Of a stretch of 29,780 bases of DNA, positions 25,153 through 29,780 are shown piece after piece (within the stretch, counting starts at the first letter, position 1; each line of letters begins with the position of its first letter). Source of the DNA: Marine group II euryarchaeote REDSEA-S43_B8. GTDB lineage: Archaea > Thermoplasmatota > Poseidoniia > Poseidoniales > Thalassarchaeaceae. Location: the NCBI GenBank assembly GCA_001629235.1, contig LUSA01000024.1:24450-54229 (forward strand). Reading direction: 5' to 3'. The notes below the pieces were generated by a model. The model did no database searches. It was given only the letters and a program-made list of their open reading frames with translations, and had not been told where the DNA came from. The position numbers and the translations under genes were made by a program.

Positions 25153-27264
25153 ATGGGTTCTACGCATTCGGACGAGGGAACCTCCGAGGCCCGGGTCGAC
25201 TGGCTAGCAGAGCAGTTAGAGAGGCACTCAGACCTCTACTACAACAAAGCAGAACCCGAGATATCAGATGCAGATTTCGATGCATTGAGAGACGAGCTGC
25301 AGCTCCTGTCCCCCAATCACCCCCAACTGAGCAGGGTGGGCTCAGATCCTCCTCCAGGCTCTGAAAAGGTCGACCACCTATTCAGGATGATGAGCCTGGA
25401 CAAGGCTAATTCGGACGACGAGGTATCTCACTTCGTTTCCGAGACCACCGCCAATGGCCGGCGGTTCGTCTGCCAACCGAAGCTCGATGGCTCAGCCCTC
25501 TCGTTGGAATATCGTCGAGGCCGACTAATCAGAGCAGCCACCAGGGGCAATGGCAGGAGGGGCGAGGACGTGACAGCAAACGCAAGAAGGATGATCAACG
25601 TCCCTGAGAAACTCGGTTGGGACGGAGACTGTCACGTGAGGGGGGAGGTCGTAATGCCTCTGCAAGTATTCAGAGAGAAGTACTCAGAGGTTGCGCCCAA
25701 TCCAAGGAATCTAGCCGCAGGAGCACTTAGACAGAAATATGCCGATGCAGGCAAGGGAAGCCCGAGAGACTTGCAGTTCCTTGCCTACGGTGTTGAGTTC
25801 CCAAGCGATAAGGACCGCCATCCAGACAGTCCTGAGCCCCCAGAATTCAAACTCGACTCGGAGATAATCTCATGGATAGGCGAGATGGGGATTCAGGTGG
25901 CAGGAAACCATGTGGTTTCAGGTGACGACGACACCACCACCACAGAATCCATACTGGCAGTGACAAGGGAGTGGCTCGAGTCGAGAGACTCTGCAGACTG
26001 GGAAATAGACGGGGTCGTGATCAAACTAGACCGTCTGGACAAGAGAGGCCTCCTGGGCGAGACCGCACATCACCCTCGATGGGCACTGGCATGGAAATTC
26101 CCTGCCGAGGAGGCGGTAACGGTGCTGATGGACGTCTTCTGGCAGACCGGGAGGACTGGCAACGTCACCCCGGTATCGCGCGAAGCACCAGTGGTAGTTT
26201 CAGGAGTTACCGTTGAGAATACGACACTCCACAACAAGGGCGAGGTTGAGCGACTCGGGATAATGATCGGGGACAAGGTGAGAGTAGTTAGAAGGGGGGA
26301 CGTAATACCAAAAATCACTGAGGTCCTTGGGCCAGCCCACGATAGCGACCTCATTGACAGGTCCCATTCAGATGGAACCCCTTTCTCAGAACTACTACCT
26401 TCCAGGTGCGAGATTCCAGTTCCCGAGAGATGCCCAAGATGTTCCACTGACCTAATTATCGATGGGGCATTCATCAGATGTACCAACATAGACTGCCCAT
26501 CGAGACTAGAGAGAGCAATACTGTACTGGTGCAGGAAGCTGGGTATGGATGGGATAGGCGAGAAGTTGGCAGAGCAACTTTGCTCATCGGGGCTGGTCAC
26601 GAGTTTGGGGGACCTATATCGGCTGGAGGACAGGGAGCAGGAGCTAATCTCACTAGATAGAATGGCCGAGAAGTCAGCCAGCAACGTCCTCGAGGAATTG
26701 AACTCCACCAGAGCCATGACCTTCAGCACCTTCATCTCAGCACTTGGACTGCCTAGGATCGGTCCCGAGATAGCAGCTCTTGTCTGTGCGGAGGTGAAGA
26801 CTCTCGAAGAGCTGATACAGATGACCGAAGAAAGACAGGAGGCCATCCAGAGACTGGTTTCCATAGACAGGGTAGGAGAGACCGTGGCCAACCTTCTGCT
26901 GGACGGTATTTCCGATAGGAAGGAGTCGATAATCGACCTCTATGAGCAGGTAGAAATCGTCGAAGGAGAGCAGATATCCGCCGATGGCTCCCTTTCCGGC
27001 TCTTCCTTCTGCATTACAGGCACTCTGAGCAGACCAAGGAAGGAGATTGCCCTTTCGATAAAGTCAGAGGGAGGCAAAGTCGTCTCGTCCGTCTCAGGGA
27101 ACCTAGACTTCCTAGTCGCAGGAGAGTCATCGGGATCAAAGTTCGACAAGGCCAACAGGCTTGGCGTCCGAATCATATCGGAATCGGAGTTGGACGAGAT
27201 GCTGGGGGGGTCAATACTAGAGGAGCTTCCCGAAGAGAGGCAGTCTACGCTCGGAGAGTTCTGA
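25153..27264 (+). CDS. ligA: NAD+-dependent DNA ligase
   Basis: This enzyme seals DNA nicks using NAD+, a bacterial-type ligase where most archaea use ATP-dependent ones. The 703-residue protein has every LigA module in order: domain Ia with HSDLYYNKAEPEISDADFDAL (Tyr29-Tyr30 contact NMN), the adenylation motif CQPKLDGSAL with nucleophile Lys110, TRGNGRRGEDVTANAR, and FPAEEAVTVLMDVFWQTGRTG in the OB region. Then come a four-cysteine zinc finger (CPRCSTDLI...RCTNIDC), helix-hairpin-helix repeats and a C-terminal BRCT domain (GSSFCITGTLSRPRKEIA). The last residues, RQSTLGEF, resemble a PCNA-interacting peptide. ATG 25153 is chosen; the frame is open from a TTG at 25096 abutting the tRNA, but no ribosome-binding site supports it. 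It converges directly on the PAC2 gene with no gap. Confidence 0.96.
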   Translation: MGSTHSDEGTSEARVDWLAEQLERHSDLYYNKAEPEISDADFDALRDELQLLSPNHPQLSRVGSDPPPGSEKVDHLFRMMSLDKANSDDEVSHFVSETTANGRRFVCQPKLDGSALSLEYRRGRLIRAATRGNGRRGEDVTANARRMINVPEKLGWDGDCHVRGEVVMPLQVFREKYSEVAPNPRNLAAGALRQKYADAGKGSPRDLQFLAYGVEFPSDKDRHPDSPEPPEFKLDSEIISWIGEMGIQVAGNHVVSGDDDTTTTESILAVTREWLESRDSADWEIDGVVIKLDRLDKRGLLGETAHHPRWALAWKFPAEEAVTVLMDVFWQTGRTGNVTPVSREAPVVVSGVTVENTTLHNKGEVERLGIMIGDKVRVVRRGDVIPKITEVLGPAHDSDLIDRSHSDGTPFSELLPSRCEIPVPERCPRCSTDLIIDGAFIRCTNIDCPSRLERAILYWCRKLGMDGIGEKLAEQLCSSGLVTSLGDLYRLEDREQELISLDRMAEKSASNVLEELNSTRAMTFSTFISALGLPRIGPEIAALVCAEVKTLEELIQMTEERQEAIQRLVSIDRVGETVANLLLDGISDRKESIIDLYEQVEIVEGEQISADGSLSGSSFCITGTLSRPRKEIALSIKSEGGKVVSSVSGNLDFLVAGESSGSKFDKANRLGVRIISESELDEMLGGSILEELPEERQSTLGEF

Positions 27265-28068
27265 TCATCCGTACATCCCAGAAGAAGCACCGCTACTCTC
27301 CTGAGGGGGATTCAGGTGCACAGCCATCATCTCACGTATCTGACCCTCTATTCTCTGAGCCTCCTCCATGAGGGGTTCCGGATCCAGATGGACTGCAGGT
27401 AGAAGTCCGTCTAAGCATCCGATTATTCCCGCTGCTGCACGGGCATCGGGGATCGTCCCTTGGCCGATCTCTCCATCCGACTCTGCAAGTATCGCCAGTG
27501 CGTCAATCCCTCTTCTCCTACACTCCCCCATCATCACTCCAGTCATGCCCCCCACTACTCCTTGTTTCAGAAGAGGGACGCCGATTCCCTTGAGCACTTC
27601 GTGGGTAGAATCCGTGGATCCTAGCCCCAGAATCGAATCCGTCCCCGGATCTTCGTCGAAAATACTGTGCAGACTCTCTATTCCGTGTGCGAATGAATCG
27701 ACCATTATCGTAGAACTCACTCCCGAGTCCTCTATCCAGTCGATTATTCCAGATGATAATGGAAGATTGAGCTCAGATGGGATCTGTATCTCCGATGCGA
27801 TAAGTACCACCTTGTCGCACTTCTCCATGTTGCATATCGGCTCTCCAGCATAGAATCTCAGTGGAGGCAGGGGCTTGCCATCTTGGACCAAGCACATGGG
27901 GGGGAGGTTTGGGTGCCTGACGCCCCCGACGAGCTCCAAATCCAGCTTTTCCACCATGAAGTGTGCAACTATGCTGCTAACGAATCCGACTGACGGGAAA
28001 CAACTAACCAGAAGGGCACCAGAAGCGTTCACGTCATCGCCAACCTCGACCAGAGGGGCCCCTTGCAT
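27265..28068 (-). CDS. PAC2-family protein (proteasome assembly chaperone-like)
   Basis: PAC2-domain proteins in archaea (PbaA/PbaB) are homologous to the eukaryotic Pba1-Pba2 proteasome assembly chaperones. The 267-residue sequence has the family layout: LVSCFPSVGFVSSIVAHFMVEKLDLELVGGV near residues 20-50, KVVLIASEIQIP, a middle GGMTGVMMGECRRRGIDALAILAES strand-helix-strand, and a C-terminal amphipathic helix with EAQRIEGQIREMM. An HbYX-type (hydrophobic-Tyr-any) proteasome-docking end is not cleanly present; the protein ends SSGMYG, where Met-Tyr-Gly does fit the loose pattern. Its stop abuts ligA on the other strand. A role in proteasome assembly is inferred from family only. Confidence 0.85.
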   Translation of the reverse strand: MQGAPLVEVGDDVNASGALLVSCFPSVGFVSSIVAHFMVEKLDLELVGGVRHPNLPPMCLVQDGKPLPPLRFYAGEPICNMEKCDKVVLIASEIQIPSELNLPLSSGIIDWIEDSGVSSTIMVDSFAHGIESLHSIFDEDPGTDSILGLGSTDSTHEVLKGIGVPLLKQGVVGGMTGVMMGECRRRGIDALAILAESDGEIGQGTIPDARAAAGIIGCLDGLLPAVHLDPEPLMEEAQRIEGQIREMMAVHLNPPQESSGASSGMYG

Positions 28069-28138
28069 GAATCCAGAAACTACTCAATGGTGTTAATCGT
28101 TGTTACCGACCCGACTCGATTCCGAGGACAGTGGCGAG

Positions 28139-29290
28139 ATGGGAGGGACAACGCACGACTTCCAGATTTCTCCGTCCTCATGGAACAGGTTTGAGGAATG
28201 TCCTAGGAAATACTGGCTTTCCAGACAGAGGCTTCCTCGCAAGGCGAGCATGGCTGCCTCAATGGGTACCGCCATACATAACTCAGTAGAGGATCTGTGC
28301 AACTTCGATTTTTCTGGTAGGGAGGATGAAGAAACTGGTTGGCTCCATTCTTCCTGTAGAGAGACTCTGCAGAAGAGGTGGGAGGAAGAAAGGACATTGT
28401 TCTCGGAGACTCCTAGGCATCCTCGATGGAAGGACGAGTCATTCTCAGTGGCGCTCGACGGACTGATTGGGGCTATCTCCATACTTTTCGACAAGGCGAT
28501 GCTTCCATTGGAGGAACTATCCTCCGTCACCGTAAAGACATGGAAGCAGGTTCAGGATATTGTCGTCGCAACCGAAGCAAACCTTGAGTCGAAATGCGGA
28601 CGATTGATGGGGCGTCTAGATCTTCTGATCAAGGATCTTGAGGATGAGGCCAATGGTGGATTAATCGTTGCTGATTTGAAGACAGGAAAGCCACCGGAAG
28701 ACGAACTTAGCGAGAAGGTAAGCAGGCAATTGCTATTCTACAGAGATATAATGAAGGAGAATGTATCAGAAGATCAGGACCTTCGGGCAGAGGGGTGGTA
28801 CTCTTCCAACAATACAGTTTACCGAGCCGAAGGACCGCCAATCTTGGAAGAAGCCATAGGGGCATGGGAGATGATGAAACTGACTGAAACCCCATTCCAG
28901 GCCACTCCTAGCGAAGATGCCTGCTCATTCTGCGAGTGGAAGGCATGGTGTCCCAGGTGGTGGGAAGCGAAGTACGAGGGAGAGCTCAGCCACGAGGGGA
29001 TGTTCAGAGACGAGGTAGTGAGGCTGGTCAGGCTTGACCAGGAATCGGGAGCGGCTCTTTTCGAGCGAACGACTCCTGTAGGGGGCGATGGGGAACTGAG
29101 GGGGTCTGATCACCGCTTCGGGGCGCTGCTAAAGGGGAAATCCCTGGAAAAGATACGACAAATGGATCAATCAGAACTAGACGGATACCTATTCCTGGGC
29201 AGTATCATGTTCGGTGGTAAGACCGCACGAATGGGGGATTGGTCGGAGATTCTCCCTTGGTCCCCTCTACTCCGGTCTGTGAGAAATTAA
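28139..29290 (+). CDS. RecB/Cas4-like PD-(D/E)XK nuclease with four-cysteine (Fe-S) motif
   Basis: A 383-residue nuclease of the PDDEXK_1 superfamily. It starts with ISPSSWNRFEECPRKYW (Cys21), has a GTAIHNSVE helix (His47), then GRLDLLI (Asp161), VADLKTGK (Asp179, Lys181) and SRQLLFYRD (Gln197, Tyr201), the RecB-nuclease order. CSFCEWKAWC supplies Cys262, Cys265 and Cys271, which with Cys21 make the four-ligand iron-sulphur arrangement known in AddB, Dna2 and Cas4. The last 100 residues (DEVVRLVRLDQESGAALFERTTPV...) look beta-rich and OB-like, an inference. No cas genes are nearby, so a DNA-repair role is more likely than CRISPR. ATG 28139 is chosen over an open TTG at 28100. It overlaps the DnaQ-like gene by 24 bases, tail to tail. 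Confidence 0.88.
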   Translation: MGGTTHDFQISPSSWNRFEECPRKYWLSRQRLPRKASMAASMGTAIHNSVEDLCNFDFSGREDEETGWLHSSCRETLQKRWEEERTLFSETPRHPRWKDESFSVALDGLIGAISILFDKAMLPLEELSSVTVKTWKQVQDIVVATEANLESKCGRLMGRLDLLIKDLEDEANGGLIVADLKTGKPPEDELSEKVSRQLLFYRDIMKENVSEDQDLRAEGWYSSNNTVYRAEGPPILEEAIGAWEMMKLTETPFQATPSEDACSFCEWKAWCPRWWEAKYEGELSHEGMFRDEVVRLVRLDQESGAALFERTTPVGGDGELRGSDHRFGALLKGKSLEKIRQMDQSELDGYLFLGSIMFGGKTARMGDWSEILPWSPLLRSVRN

Positions 29291-29780
29291 GTCCAAAACG
29301 TCTCGGGGGTCTCCTTCGAACCTTTCAGGAAAGGTGACCATGAATTTCCAAAGAAGGAGTAGAGTAGCCCCAGCATCCGCATCCGCGCTATGGGATCTCT
29401 CAAGTGATATCCCGAAGCGTTCGCAAAGAACACCTAACCTGTGCCCTCCCGGGATACCAAGAGTCCTTGCTAACTCAAGAGTGTCCACCAAGGCTAGCGG
29501 AGAGGGCACCTCTCTCCCAATCCGTATGCACTCCATTTCTAGGAACCTCCAGTCGAATGCTACGACATTATGGCCTACAATTATCGAACCATCAATCATC
29601 TCACAGATAGAGTCCAGGTGCTCACCGAAACTCTCCGCATCTCTCACATCCTCGTCAAATATGCCATGTACGTTACTAGACTCGACTGGAATCCTACACC
29701 CTGGGTTAACTAGCGATTGCATACTAAGTTGCGAGCCATCAGAATCACTGCCAACCAGTGCGAACTGCACCACTCTATCC
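29267..29780 (-). CDS. DnaQ-like DEDDh 3'-5' exonuclease, N-terminus outside the window
   Basis: This is an exonuclease of the DNA polymerase III epsilon/RNase T superfamily. The visible part holds VVQFALVGSD (the strand after the Exo I motif), VHGIFDEDVRDA, the Exo II motif VGHNVVAFDWRFLEMEC, LVDTLELARTLGIPGGHRLGVLCERFGI and Exo III HSADADAGATLLLLW, with the His and Asp of the DEDDh type. The Exo I D-x-E pair should lie just beyond position 29780. The GTG at 29771-29773 would cut off Exo I, so I treat the gene as running off the window. It is convergent with the RecB-type nuclease, and the two genes overlap by 24 bases. Confidence 0.88.
   Translation of the reverse strand, partial: DRVVQFALVGSDSDGSQLSMQSLVNPGCRIPVESSNVHGIFDEDVRDAESFGEHLDSICEMIDGSIIVGHNVVAFDWRFLEMECIRIGREVPSPLALVDTLELARTLGIPGGHRLGVLCERFGISLERSHSADADAGATLLLLWKFMVTFPERFEGDPRDVLDLISHRPE

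Noticed and set aside
26070..26891. 273-residue open frame on the minus strand inside ligA
   Set aside because: It is serine-rich with no family features and lies fully antisense to well-conserved LigA sequence.
28139..29290. CRISPR Cas4 gene
   Set aside because: Nuclease and cysteine motifs fit Cas4-like proteins, but there is no CRISPR array or other cas gene, and the length and C-terminal domain exceed Cas4.

Overview
The window looks like chromosomal DNA of a marine euryarchaeon, most likely Marine Group II (Candidatus Poseidoniales) or a close relative. The domain is clear from the genes: DNA topoisomerase VI subunits A and B, transcription factor B, ribosomal proteins eL18/uL13/uS9 followed by RNA polymerase subunit N, and a PAC2-type proteasome-assembly-chaperone homologue. 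Bacterial-type genes are mixed in (NAD+-dependent DNA ligase, class II ribonucleotide reductase, E. coli-type isocitrate dehydrogenase, OsmC, RlmH), as is common in Poseidoniales. The lineage is an inference from gene content; no 16S gene is present.

Layout. 1-2.4 kb (minus): top6B and the start of top6A, overlapping by 4 bases. 2.5-4.4 kb (minus): an aconitase-family hydro-lyase whose frame breaks near 2920. 4.57-5.48 kb (plus): TFB, divergent from it, whose N-terminal zinc ribbon is also split between two frames. 5.5-9.1 kb (minus): adenosylcobalamin-dependent ribonucleotide reductase with a leader hairpin; 9.3-9.7 kb (minus): an OsmC protein. 9.8-11.7 kb (plus): isocitrate dehydrogenase and a methyltransferase. 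11.7-13.8 kb: DHH phosphoesterase (minus), Nudix hydrolase (plus) and a PduO-type cobalamin adenosyltransferase (minus). 13.8-14.8 kb (minus): two overlapping unknown genes, one encoding a membrane protein. 14.9-15.3 kb (plus): RlmH. 15.45-23.4 kb (plus): a 2639-residue surface protein with a long array of DxDxDG calcium-binding repeats, Ig-like regions, one C-terminal membrane helix and a DUF4129-like cytoplasmic tail. 23.5-25.0 kb (plus): eL18-uL13-uS9-RpoN. 25.0 kb: tRNA-Pro(GGG). 25.15-27.26 kb (plus): NAD+-dependent DNA ligase ending in a PCNA-binding-like peptide. 27.3-28.1 kb (minus): PAC2 protein. 28.1-29.3 kb (plus): a four-cysteine RecB-type nuclease. 29.3 kb to the end (minus): a DnaQ-like exonuclease cut by the window.

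Functional links. Aconitase and isocitrate dehydrogenase are consecutive TCA-cycle steps. The cobalamin adenosyltransferase makes the cofactor used by the class II reductase. Ligase, RecB-type nuclease, DnaQ-like exonuclease and topoisomerase VI form a DNA-maintenance theme. Coding density is very high: no gene-free stretch exceeds 300 bases, and convergent genes often abut or overlap. I see no insertion sequence, CRISPR array, prophage or defence island. The most notable items are the giant protein, the ligase tail and the two frame breaks.
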